DNA of 33,517 bases from Hyphomicrobiales bacterium. GTDB taxonomy: Bacteria; Pseudomonadota; Alphaproteobacteria; Rhizobiales; Rhizobiaceae. The DNA lies in NCBI GenBank assembly GCA_900472295.1, contig UCIA01000031.1, positions 37,674-71,190 of the forward strand, in the 5' to 3' direction. Made by a program: the position numbers and the translations under genes. This document shows positions 6,969 to 13,601 of this stretch, piece after piece. Numbering within the stretch: the stretch's first letter is position 1; every line of letters starts with the position of its first letter. The notes beneath the pieces are model-generated. The model did no database searches, was not told the DNA's origin, and saw only the letters and a program-made list of their open reading frames with translations.

Positions 6969-8188
6969 TGGACTCGCTGATCACCGCGGCAGGGCTGGCG
7001 TTGGCGGCGGGCGATCCACTCGCCGCACTCGACCGCGTCGCCTTGCGTGAGGATGCGCCGGCTCTGGCGCTGCGTGGCATCGCCATGGCGCAGCTCGGCG
7101 ACCTCGATCGCGCCAAAGTACTGTTACGGCGGGCCGGGCGTGCCTTCGGTCCGAAAGAGGCGGTGGCGCGTGCCAGATGCGTCGTCGCCGAGGCCGAGAT
7201 CGCGCTGGTCTCGCGCGACCTCGGCTGGCCGACGAAGGCGCTCGATGCGGCGCGGGCGACATTGGAAAAACACGGCGACCGGCTGAACGCCGCGCATGCC
7301 GGGCATCTCAAGGTACGGCGCCTGCTGCTGCTCGGCCGCCTCGACGAGGCTGAAGACGTGTTGGCCGGGCTCGACCCGGCGCCGCTTCCGCCGGCCTCGC
7401 GCGCCGCGCATGAACTCGCCGTTGCCGGTATCGCCATGCGCCGTCTGAGGACGAAAGCCGCGCGCCAGGCATTGGAGTGGGCACGCCTGGCCGCCCACCG
7501 GGCCGGTATTCCAGGCCTCATGGCCGAGGTCGACAGCGCCTTCCTGGCGCTGGAGACGCCGGCAGCGCGGTTGATCGCGGCTGGTGCGGAACGCCCGCTG
7601 CTGCTCCAAGATGTTGAAGCGCTGCAGGCTTCACCGGCGCTGGTCGTCGATACGTTCCGTTACGCCGTGCGCAGCCAGGAAACCACGGTCTCGCTGGCCA
7701 CGCGCCCGGTGCTGTTTGCGCTGGCGCGTGCGCTCGCCGAAGCCTGGCCGGCGGATGTGCCAAGGGCGACGCTCATCGCACGCGCCTTTGGCGGCAGGCA
7801 TGTGGATGAATCGCACCGCGCCAGGCTGCGAGTCGAGATCGGCCGGCTGCGCGCCGAATTGCGGCCACTGGCAGGCATCGAGGCGACCAGGCAAGGCTTC
7901 GCGCTGGCGCCCCGCCAGGCTGGCGCGGTGGCGGTGCTGGCGCGACCGATCGAGGAGCGGCACGCAGCCGTGCTGGCCTTCCTGGCCGACGGTGAAGCCT
8001 GGGCCAGCTCGGCGCTGGCATTGGCGCTCGGCGCCGGCCAGCGCAGCGTGCAGCGGGCGCTCGAGCAGCTTGCCGAGAGCGGCAAGATACAGTCGTTCGG
8101 CCATGGCCGGGCGCGCCGCTGGATGACGCCGCCGGTCGTCGGTTTCACGACCACCTTGTTACTCCCGGCACCGCTGCCGAACGGCTAA
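6968..8188 (+). CDS. Two-winged-helix regulator with helical repeats
   Basis: This 406-residue protein is probably a transcription factor with an unusual layout. Residues about 1-200 are alanine/leucine-rich helical hairpins that look like TPR-type repeats (for example ALRGIAMAQLGDLDRAKVLL). Residues about 238-315 resemble the OmpR/SARP-type DNA-binding fold (TTVSLATRPVLFALARALAE ... VEIGRLRAELRPLAGIE). Residues about 329-387 form a second winged helix (ERHAAVLAFLADGE ... QRSVQRALEQLAESGKIQ ... GHGRARRWM). The order of helices suits an ATP-independent, protein- or ligand-sensing regulator. The ATG at 6968 has only a weak ribosome binding site (GGGA) and sits in a regulatory box that is repeated on the DUF899 side. 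The domain calls come from pattern, not from a search; I know no named family. Confidence 0.7.
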   Translation: MDSLITAAGLALAAGDPLAALDRVALREDAPALALRGIAMAQLGDLDRAKVLLRRAGRAFGPKEAVARARCVVAEAEIALVSRDLGWPTKALDAARATLEKHGDRLNAAHAGHLKVRRLLLLGRLDEAEDVLAGLDPAPLPPASRAAHELAVAGIAMRRLRTKAARQALEWARLAAHRAGIPGLMAEVDSAFLALETPAARLIAAGAERPLLLQDVEALQASPALVVDTFRYAVRSQETTVSLATRPVLFALARALAEAWPADVPRATLIARAFGGRHVDESHRARLRVEIGRLRAELRPLAGIEATRQGFALAPRQAGAVAVLARPIEERHAAVLAFLADGEAWASSALALALGAGQRSVQRALEQLAESGKIQSFGHGRARRWMTPPVVGFTTTLLLPAPLPNG

Positions 8189-8291
8189 TGCATGTCGCCC
8201 AGAAGTGTGCCGCGGTTCTGGGACAACGACATGCATCAAAACAAAGACTTAAAACGCGTCGTATGAATCCGTTTCAGCGCGACGCGTTTTA
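8189..8291. repeat. Composite double-hairpin intergenic repeat
   Basis: There are two stem-loops in tandem. First, TGCATGTCG (8189-8197) pairs with CGACATGCA (8227-8235), and inside it CCCAGAA (8198-8204) with TTCTGGG (8216-8222), leaving a 4-nt bulge. Second, TAAAACGCGTCG (8250-8261) pairs perfectly with CGACGCGTTTTA (8280-8291). The first begins one base after the regulator's stop codon. The first hairpin resembles a repeat seen widely in Mesorhizobium intergenic DNA (from memory). It may end or insulate transcription. Confidence 0.7.
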
Positions 8292-8303
8292 GGGAAGGAG
8301 ACC

Positions 8304-8954
8304 ATGGTCGAGGATCAACACATGAAACATTCAACTGCGGAAATCCTGCGCGAATACGGACCCTTCCCGGGTGTCGACGCCGTGCATGGCGTGAGCTTCG
8401 ACGGACAAAAAGTCTGGTTTGCCGCGGGTGAGAAGCTGACAGCCTTCGATCCGGAAAGCGGTGAGACGCTGCGTTCGATCGATGTCGCGGCCCATGCCGG
8501 CACCGCCTATGACGGCCGGTATCTGTTTCAATTGGCCGGAGATCGCATCCAGAAGATCGACCCCGATACGGGCGAGGTGCTATCCACCATCCCGTCGCCC
8601 GGCGGCGGTCGCGATTCCGGCATGACCTGGGCCGAAGGCACGCTCTGGGTCGGCCAGAACCGGGAGCGCAAGATCCACCAGATCGATCCCGAGACCGGGA
8701 AAATCCTGCGCACCATCGAATCCAACCGCTTCGTCACCGGGGTGACCTGGGTCGATGGCGAGTTGTGGCACGGCACCTGGGAAGGCGACCAGAGCGATGT
8801 CCGGCGCGTCGATCCGCAAACCGGAAAGGTGCTGGAGCGGCTCGACATGCCGGCAGGCATGGGCGTGTCGGGGCTCGAATCCGACGGCAGCGACCGCTTC
8901 TTCTGCGGCAGCGGCCCCGGCGGTATGGTGCGAGCGGTGCGTCGGCCGAAGTAA
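8304..8954 (+). CDS. Beta-propeller repeat protein (Vgb/glutamine cyclotransferase-like)
   Basis: This 216-residue protein is built of repeated blades with the signature I-D-P-x-T-G-x-V/I-L: KLTAFDPESGETLRSIDV, RIQKIDPDTGEVLSTI, KIHQIDPETGKILRTI and VRRVDPQTGKVLERLDM. This is typical of PQQ-like, Vgb-like or glutaminyl-cyclotransferase propellers. There is no signal peptide, so it is probably cytoplasmic, and there is no obvious catalytic cluster; it may bind a ligand or another protein. The ATG at 8304 follows AAGGAGACC at short spacing. A second Met at 8322 (MKHSTAEILREY) is preceded by GAGG at better spacing and is equally possible. It lies downstream of the two-winged-helix regulator but beyond the double hairpin, so it may have its own promoter. 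Confidence 0.75.
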   Translation: MVEDQHMKHSTAEILREYGPFPGVDAVHGVSFDGQKVWFAAGEKLTAFDPESGETLRSIDVAAHAGTAYDGRYLFQLAGDRIQKIDPDTGEVLSTIPSPGGGRDSGMTWAEGTLWVGQNRERKIHQIDPETGKILRTIESNRFVTGVTWVDGELWHGTWEGDQSDVRRVDPQTGKVLERLDMPAGMGVSGLESDGSDRFFCGSGPGGMVRAVRRPK

Positions 8955-8964
8955 AGCCGCGGCC

Positions 8965-8987
8965 GGCGGCGCCTTATGGCGCCTGCC
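8965..8987. terminator. Hairpin between convergent genes
   Basis: GGCGCC (8968-8973), TTAT loop, GGCGCC (8978-8983), extended by GGC/GCC across a one-base bulge. It lies 14 bp after the propeller gene stop and 13 bp before the stop of the opposing gene. There is no clear T tract, so it may simply block read-through in both directions. Confidence 0.45.
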
Positions 8988-8999
8988 TTCCCGCCGTCA

Positions 9000-9305
9000 T
9001 CATATCCCGGAGCCGTCGAGCTGCTGGGCGTCTTCGCCTGCCCACGGCGCCGGCAGGGAAGCCCGGCTCAGATTGGCCGTCGGCAGCGGCATCCAGCATT
9101 TGAGCTCAGGCTCGGGATATTCGATCACCCGTCCCGGAGACGAATCGGAAGAGCGCCAGCCTTCCGTGCCGAACTGGTCGGCGCGCGACCAGTAGGCGAG
9201 GTCGACTTCCGCCGGTCCCTGCTCGGACGGCTTGACCGTGACCAGGATCCGGCTGCCATCCCGTGGCGCGCTCGCCATGTGCCGCCAGCGATCGGGTTCG
9301 TCCAT
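9000..9305 (-). CDS. Hypothetical DUF551-like small protein
   Basis: This 101-residue protein begins MDEPDRWRHMASAPRDGSRI, followed by LVTVKPSEQGPAEVDLAYW. The MASAPRDG.RIL segment and the later ELKCWMPLPTAN resemble small DUF551-type proteins (W-x-P-M-S-x-A-P-x-D-G, ending W-M-P-L-P). Such proteins are common in rhizobial genomes and have no known role. There is no signal peptide or membrane segment. AGGAGG lies 8 nt before the ATG at 9305, a strong ribosome binding site. It stands alone, convergent with the beta-propeller gene. Confidence 0.7.
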   Translation of the reverse strand: MDEPDRWRHMASAPRDGSRILVTVKPSEQGPAEVDLAYWSRADQFGTEGWRSSDSSPGRVIEYPEPELKCWMPLPTANLSRASLPAPWAGEDAQQLDGSGI

Positions 9306-9629
9306 TGCATATCCTCCTGCACGTTGCAGGGATAGTCGCTTCGCGCCCCACAGCGGTCAACCCGAACTTTGCGCGATTGGCCGGCTGTGAACGGATTGCT
9401 GTCTGATTAACCCGCCATTGCGGCTTCCGGCATGGCTTCGACGAAATAATCTCTGCTGCGGACGTAACGGCCAAGCTACGGCGTTAGCGATGGCGGGTCC
9501 ACCGCGTGCGCATCGCGGCTTAAGGATGCGCCGGCCACGGCAGCGATTTTGCGGCCGGCATGTGAAGAGGCTCACAGGCGGCTATTGTGAGGGGCGCTAT
9601 GGGACATCCGGCCATGACAGGGGTTTCGG
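9306..9629. other. Intergenic region upstream of PQ-loop gene
   Basis: This is 324 bp between a minus-strand and a plus-strand gene. It carries promoters for both and, at 9561-9576, a CRP-consensus site listed separately. I see no gene or RNA. The GC-rich stretch 9480-9550 has no open frame of recognisable content. Confidence 0.6.
9561..9576. promoter_or_regulatory. CRP-consensus site TGTGA-N6-TCACA
   Basis: TGTGA (9561-9565), AGAGGC, TCACA (9572-9576): all ten core bases of a CRP site, in the region 53 bp before the start codon of the PQ-loop membrane protein gene. A catabolite-type activator upstream of a possible sugar carrier would make sense. The regulator is not encoded in this window. 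Confidence 0.6.
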
Positions 9630-9974
9630 ATGACACTTGCTGATCTGTCTTTCTATCTCTTCACAATTTTCAATGGCTTGCGCGTGTTTTCCTACCTGCC
9701 GCAGATCGTGCGGGTGGCCCGCGACAGGCACGGGGCATCGGCGATTTCCTACGCCACCTGGCTATTGTGGACAGGCGCCAACGCCACGACGGGGCTCTAC
9801 GCCCACATCAATCTGCACGACAACATGCTGGCGGTGATCAACTGGCTGAACGCCGCATGCTGTGTCCTGGTGGTCGCGCTCACCGCATACAAGCGTCATC
9901 GCGCGCACTTTCCGGTTGAGGGGGCGGCAGGCCGGCCGGAATCGACCGCTCTGATGGTCGACAATGTCTGCTGA
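9630..9974 (+). CDS. PQ-loop (SemiSWEET-like) membrane protein
   Basis: This 114-residue protein has three membrane helices. The first contains the PQ-loop hallmark FSYLPQIVRV, followed by the polar RDRHGASAISY that links to helix 2 (ATWLLWTGANATTGLYAHI), and then a third helix (MLAVINWLNAACCVLVVALT). This is the triple-helix-bundle layout of bacterial SemiSWEETs (usually 85-100 residues), which work as dimers to move sugars by facilitated diffusion. The polar C-terminal tail of about 24 residues is extra. AGGGG precedes the ATG at good spacing. The CRP-consensus site 53 bp upstream fits a link with carbon source. The substrate is unknown; other PQ-loop proteins carry amino acids or have no known cargo. 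Confidence 0.72.
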   Translation: MTLADLSFYLFTIFNGLRVFSYLPQIVRVARDRHGASAISYATWLLWTGANATTGLYAHINLHDNMLAVINWLNAACCVLVVALTAYKRHRAHFPVEGAAGRPESTALMVDNVC

Positions 9975-10006
9975 TTGCGGCGCTCCCTCTGTCCTGCGTT
10001 CATTCT

Positions 10007-11215
10007 CTACGCCGCCTGCAACCTCTCCCGGCCCGGCTGCGGCGGAAAGGCGATCGCGATGCCGGCCGCACCCAGGCCGATCAGCGCGGAGCCGATGAAC
10101 AGCCAGGAATAGCTGGCATAGGTGTCGAAGATCATGCCGCCGGCGAGTGGCCCGAACGACATGCCGAGGCTGGACAAAAGGGTCGCTGCGCCAAGCACCG
10201 TGCCGATGATGCGCGGCCCGAAATAGTCGCGTGCCAGCACGGCATAGAGCGGCATCACACCGCCATAGGTGGCGCCGAAGATGATGGCCAGCAGATAGAA
10301 CTGCTCGAGATTGCCGACGGCGAGATAGGCGGCGATCACCACCGCCTGGATGGCAAGGCCAACGATCAGCACCGGCTTGGCGCCCAGCCTGTCGCCGAGC
10401 ACGCCGTAGAGCACGCGCCCGCCAAGGCCGGCGAGCCCCTCGACGCTGTAGATCGTCACCGCCGCCATCGGTGCTATGCCGCACGACATGGCATAGCTCA
10501 CCATGTGGAAGATCGGTCCGGAATGCGCCGCGCAGCAGGCGAAAAAAGTCATCCCCAGCACCAGGAATTGCGGCGAGCGCAGCGCATGGCCGACTGACAT
10601 CCCGGGGTCCGCGGCAGGGACGGGCGCACTTTCGTCCGCTGCCGCGCCCGCCACCGACGGCTGGCGCACCAGGAAGACGGCCGGCAGCAACAGCACCCAG
10701 GCCATGATGCCGATGTCGAACATGGCCGTGCGCCAGTCATAGGCGGTGATCAGCCAGCGCGCGAAAGGCGAGATGGTCATCGGCGCCACGCCCATGCCGG
10801 CCGAAACCAGCGACACGGCCAGGCTGCGATTTGTGTCGAACCAGGCGGTGGTGAGCGCGATCATCGGCGCGAAGAACGCGCTCGCTGCAAGTCCGACGAT
10901 GACGCCGTAGCTGAGCTGGAAGACGATGAGCGAATTGGCGCGGCTTGCCACCACCAGCGACAGGCCGAGCAGCACCGCGCCGGCGAAGACGACGGGGCGG
11001 GCGCCGACGCGGTCATATATGGCACCCCAGGCGAAACCGCCCACGCCCATCACCAAAAAATTCAACGTCATGGCGCTGGAAATACCGGTGCGCGACCAGT
11101 TGGTGTCGAGCGCCATCGGCTCGAGAAAGATCGCCAGCGAAAACATCGCGCCAAGCGCCACACAGCTCATCAGCGCGCCTGCCGCGACGATCACCCAACG
11201 GTAGGAATTGTTCAT
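10007..11215 (-). CDS. MFS transporter, monocarboxylate/OxlT-like
   Basis: This 402-residue major facilitator has about 12 membrane helices. The start at 11215 (MNNSYRWVIVAAGAL) has GGGAG 6-7 nt upstream; the longer frame only adds a basic, poorly supported leader. The first loop 2-3 motif is AWGAIYDRVGARPVVFAGAV and the second-half counterpart is GGRVLYGVLGDRLGAKPVLI, both standard MFS gating motifs. The sequence SYAMSCGIAPMAAVTIYSVE and the overall pattern resemble the monocarboxylate porter/OxlT branch, which moves organic acids across the inner membrane. The central cytoplasmic loop (about 195-225) is rich in Ala/Pro. The gene stands alone, divergent from the VOC gene. Substrate unknown. 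Confidence 0.85.
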   Translation of the reverse strand: MNNSYRWVIVAAGALMSCVALGAMFSLAIFLEPMALDTNWSRTGISSAMTLNFLVMGVGGFAWGAIYDRVGARPVVFAGAVLLGLSLVVASRANSLIVFQLSYGVIVGLAASAFFAPMIALTTAWFDTNRSLAVSLVSAGMGVAPMTISPFARWLITAYDWRTAMFDIGIMAWVLLLPAVFLVRQPSVAGAAADESAPVPAADPGMSVGHALRSPQFLVLGMTFFACCAAHSGPIFHMVSYAMSCGIAPMAAVTIYSVEGLAGLGGRVLYGVLGDRLGAKPVLIVGLAIQAVVIAAYLAVGNLEQFYLLAIIFGATYGGVMPLYAVLARDYFGPRIIGTVLGAATLLSSLGMSFGPLAGGMIFDTYASYSWLFIGSALIGLGAAGIAIAFPPQPGRERLQAA

Positions 11216-11454
11216 GGTCTTCTCCCGAAATCGGTTCGATGCGGCGCGATGTCTCCCGTTGCGCCGCTGCGTCCGAAGGACGTTGACGCGATTTCGAATC
11301 CGACAATCCGGTTGCATTTTTTATCTGGTTTGCGCGGAAGTCCATCCGGCAACAGGATCACAGCCCACGGAGCGAGCCAACAAACACTCCGCCGAATTGA
11401 CGAGTTGGCCTGCGGCGCTAGCTTTGTGATTTCGTGAACAGGGAGAGATCGCTC

Positions 11455-11874
11455 ATGGAACTGCATCGCGGCCGCCTTATCGACCACGTCCAACTGGTGG
11501 TCAGGGATCTCAAGGCCAGCCGCCGCTTTTACGAAGCTGTCTTCAGGGTGCTCGGCATCCCGATCGGCGGCGAGGCCGAGGACTATTTCTGGGCCGACGA
11601 GCTATTCATCTCCAGCGCCGACAGCCGCGCGGCGAGGGGGCAATTGACCGGGCGCCATCACCTTGCCTTCCAGGCCAGGGACAGCGCCATGGTCGATGCC
11701 TTCTACAAGGCCGGCCTTGCTGCCGGCGGCACCGACAATGGCGCGCCGGGCGAGCGGCCCTATCATCCCGGCTACTACGCCGCCTTCCTGCTCGACCCCG
11801 ACGGCAACAACATCGAGGCGGTGTTCCACGGGCAAGCGAAGCGCAGCGCTGCTTCGGTCGAGATCAATTTCTAG
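11455..11874 (+). CDS. VOC family (glyoxalase/dioxygenase fold) protein
   Basis: This 139-residue single-domain vicinal oxygen chelate protein begins with the usual IDHVQLVVRDLKASRRFYEA and ends with YYAAFLLDPDGNNIEAVFHG. The probable metal ligands His (in IDHVQ), His (in RHHLAFQA) and Glu (in NIEAVF) are all present, so it should bind a divalent metal. Members catalyse isomerisation, ring opening or thiol-transfer, or confer resistance; the reaction here cannot be told. The ATG at 11455 has GGGAG about 9 nt upstream and is preferred to the GTG at 11434. It is divergent from the MFS gene and followed by a hairpin repeat. Confidence 0.85.
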   Translation: MELHRGRLIDHVQLVVRDLKASRRFYEAVFRVLGIPIGGEAEDYFWADELFISSADSRAARGQLTGRHHLAFQARDSAMVDAFYKAGLAAGGTDNGAPGERPYHPGYYAAFLLDPDGNNIEAVFHGQAKRSAASVEINF

Positions 11875-11935
11875 AGCAATTCGAGGAAAAGCGGGCAGCG
11901 TTTGTCTGCCCGTAATTCTCGTAAAAACAAAGCGT
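11874..11935. repeat. Intergenic hairpin repeat/terminator
   Basis: Begins at the VOC stop codon with GAGCAATTC, contains the stem CGGGCAG (11892-11898)/CTGCCCG (11906-11912) with a 7-nt loop, and ends AATTCTCGTAAAAACAAAG. The flanks GAGCAATTC...AATTCTCGTAAAAAC resemble a repeat common downstream of rhizobial genes (from memory). It probably ends VOC transcription. Confidence 0.55.
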
Positions 11936-11969
11936 TGGTGCGGTTCACGGATTCAGTCGTTGAAGCGCT

Positions 11970-12557
11970 TCACATCGCAGGCGTGTAGCGGTTGACCACC
12001 ATGCCGCAGGCATAGGCTTTCGAGCCGGCGAGGCGCAATTGCCGGAAGCCGCCGCGATCGAAAATCCGCTCGCCGTCGCCCAGTGCGGCCGGATTGATGA
12101 ACAGCTGAAACTCGTCGACCAGTCCCGCCGCAATCAGCGCCGAGGCAAAGCCGGCGCCGCCGAACACCGCCATGTCGCCGCTAACCTCGGCTTTCAGCGC
12201 CTTGACCTCGCGCGGCAGGTTACCGCTGCCCAGCGTCGTGCGTTCCCATCGTGACGCCGCAAGCTTGTCGCTCAGCACTACCTTGCGCGCCTCGACGATG
12301 CGCTGCGCAAAGGCGTAGAAGGGATCGAGCGGATAGTTTTTCGCCGCATTGCCCCAATGGGTGAGATAACCCTCTTCGGCCATCTTGCGGCTGAGCAGGA
12401 TGGTGTCGATGCCGGCGAACACGGCGTTGAAATCCTGCTTCAGTTCGTCGTCCCACGGGCAGTTGTCGCCCCATTCCCAGAGCTGCCAGTGCTCGCCGAC
12501 GGCGGCGCCGACAAAGCCGTCGACCGACATCTGCATTTGCAGGATCAGCTTTCTCAT
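11970..12557 (-). CDS. Dihydrofolate reductase family (RibD C-terminal-like) protein
   Basis: This 195-residue protein has the DHFR/RibD C-terminal fold: the opening strand and loop MRKLILQMQMSVDGFVGA, the middle FAGIDTILLSRKMAEEGYLT, the cofactor-binding GDMAVFGGAGFASALIAAGL and DEFQLFINPAALGDGERIF. It is a family of NADPH-dependent reductases of unknown substrate, widespread in soil bacteria and distinct from true folate enzymes. It should be cytoplasmic. AGGAG lies 7-8 nt before the ATG at 12557. It is divergent from an HxlR regulator across a 132-bp gap with repeated TGGAACCAT motifs, an arrangement typical of redox-responsive HxlR regulators and their target. Confidence 0.85.
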   Translation of the reverse strand: MRKLILQMQMSVDGFVGAAVGEHWQLWEWGDNCPWDDELKQDFNAVFAGIDTILLSRKMAEEGYLTHWGNAAKNYPLDPFYAFAQRIVEARKVVLSDKLAASRWERTTLGSGNLPREVKALKAEVSGDMAVFGGAGFASALIAAGLVDEFQLFINPAALGDGERIFDRGGFRQLRLAGSKAYACGMVVNRYTPAM

Positions 12558-12614
12558 CGTTGTTCTCCTCGTTGATCGCTGGTGTCACCGGCGCAAGTCC
12601 GTGTGGGATAAATG

Positions 12615-12685
12615 CTTTACTTTTGGAACCATTGACGCAGGCGAAAAATGATGTCAATAGTAAAGTGATTTAAAAATGGAACCAT
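12615..12685. promoter_or_regulatory. Divergent promoter with repeated TGGAACCAT and inverted CTTTACT
   Basis: TGGAACCAT occurs at 12624-12632 and again at 12677-12685, 53 bp apart in the same orientation; the second copy ends 4 bp before the HxlR start codon. Between them CTTTACT (12615-12621) is mirrored by AGTAAAG (12659-12665). The spacing of five helical turns would suit two dimers on one face. These are probable operator sites for the HxlR protein. Confidence 0.45.
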
Positions 12686-12689
12686 AGAA

Positions 12690-13106
12690 ATGTCGACCAG
12701 AGAAAGATCCGGCTGCCCGATCAGCCTGTCGCTCGAACTGCTTGGCGACCGCTGGACGCTGCTGATCGTCCGCGACATGATTTTCGCGGGAAAGAGACAC
12801 TTCCGGGAATTCCTGCTGTCAGGTGAGGGCATCTCGTCGCGCACGCTGGCTGAGCGGCTGCAGACCTTGCAGGACGAAGGCATCGTCACGAAAAGCGATG
12901 ATCCCTCGCACAAGCTCAAGGCAATCTACCGGCTGACCGAGGCCGGCATCGACCTGTTGCCGGTGCTGGCGACGCTCGGCGCCTGGGGCAGCAAATACCG
13001 CCACGCCGATGACGAACTGGCCAGGATCGCCGATGAACTGGCGGCCGGCGGCGAGGCGGCTCTGCAACAGATGAAGAAGAAGCTGCGCACCGCGCATATC
13101 GGCTAG
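12690..13106 (+). CDS. HxlR family transcriptional regulator
   Basis: This 138-residue winged-helix regulator has the HxlR signature: CPISLSLELLGDRWTLLIVR, FREFLLSGEGISSRTLAERL, LQDEGIVTK and YRLTEAGIDLLPVLATLGAWG. Cys9, at the usual N-terminal position, is the residue that senses electrophiles or oxidants in characterised members (YodB, HypR), so redox sensing is possible. The C-terminal helix (about 105-138) is lysine-rich. The ribosome binding site is weak (GGAA). It is divergent from the DHFR-family gene, which is its likely target, and is followed by a perfect 14-bp hairpin. Confidence 0.88.
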   Translation: MSTRERSGCPISLSLELLGDRWTLLIVRDMIFAGKRHFREFLLSGEGISSRTLAERLQTLQDEGIVTKSDDPSHKLKAIYRLTEAGIDLLPVLATLGAWGSKYRHADDELARIADELAAGGEAALQQMKKKLRTAHIG

Positions 13107-13123
13107 ATCGCGAACCGAAGGTC

Positions 13124-13154
13124 AGCGCAGCAAAAGTGCGACTTTTGCTGCGCT
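13124..13154. terminator. Perfect 14-bp hairpin between convergent genes
   Basis: AGCGCAGCAAAAGT, loop GCG, ACTTTTGCTGCGCT: a perfect 14-bp stem with a 3-nt loop. It lies between the HxlR gene and the opposing DUF1127 gene, followed by TTGATCTTT on the plus strand. It is a good candidate for a bidirectional terminator. Confidence 0.65.
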
Positions 13155-13178
13155 TTGATCTTTCCCGGCGCCCATGGC

Positions 13179-13436
13179 TCAGCGGCGCCAGAACGGCTTG
13201 GCGATCTCGGCCTCGATCTGCTTTCTCGTCAGCCCGATATCGTCGATCAGTTCGGGCGTATGACTGGCTAGTCTTGCCAGTTGGCCACGGTAGTAGGCGC
13301 GGTCGTCCCAAGTCTTGATCAGGCCCCATAAACTGCGCGGACTTTCCGCATCTTCGGCCGATCTCGCCTGTTTTTCGCTGGGGTCGAAACGCACCGCGCC
13401 ATCGACATCGGACATGTTGGTCAGCATGGTTCTCAT
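13179..13436 (-). CDS. DUF1127 domain protein
   Basis: This 85-residue protein ends in the DUF1127 signature: YYRGQLARLASHTPELIDDI followed by GLTRKQIEAEIAKPFWRR. DUF1127 proteins are small, Arg-rich and abundant in rhizobia; some are linked to RNA turnover and phosphate or stress responses. The N-terminal 45 residues (MRTMLTNMSDVDGAVRFDP) are polar and not conserved as far as I can tell. The ATG at 13436 is chosen because AGGAG precedes it by 7 nt; the ATG at 13460 lacks such a site. It is divergent from the LuxR/TPR gene. Confidence 0.8.
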   Translation of the reverse strand: MRTMLTNMSDVDGAVRFDPSEKQARSAEDAESPRSLWGLIKTWDDRAYYRGQLARLASHTPELIDDIGLTRKQIEAEIAKPFWRR

Positions 13437-13601
13437 CACCTGCTCCTTTGGCATTCCCAATCAGCGGGACACGCTCGGAATCTGGGCTTTGACGAGGACG
13501 CGCACCATCGGTCAGGTGCGGTGTTTGGGGTCATGCATTTGTAGTATTTTGCAGCGGCCGCGGTTGAAACCGCTGTGATCCGATGGCAGGACTTTATTCC
13601 A

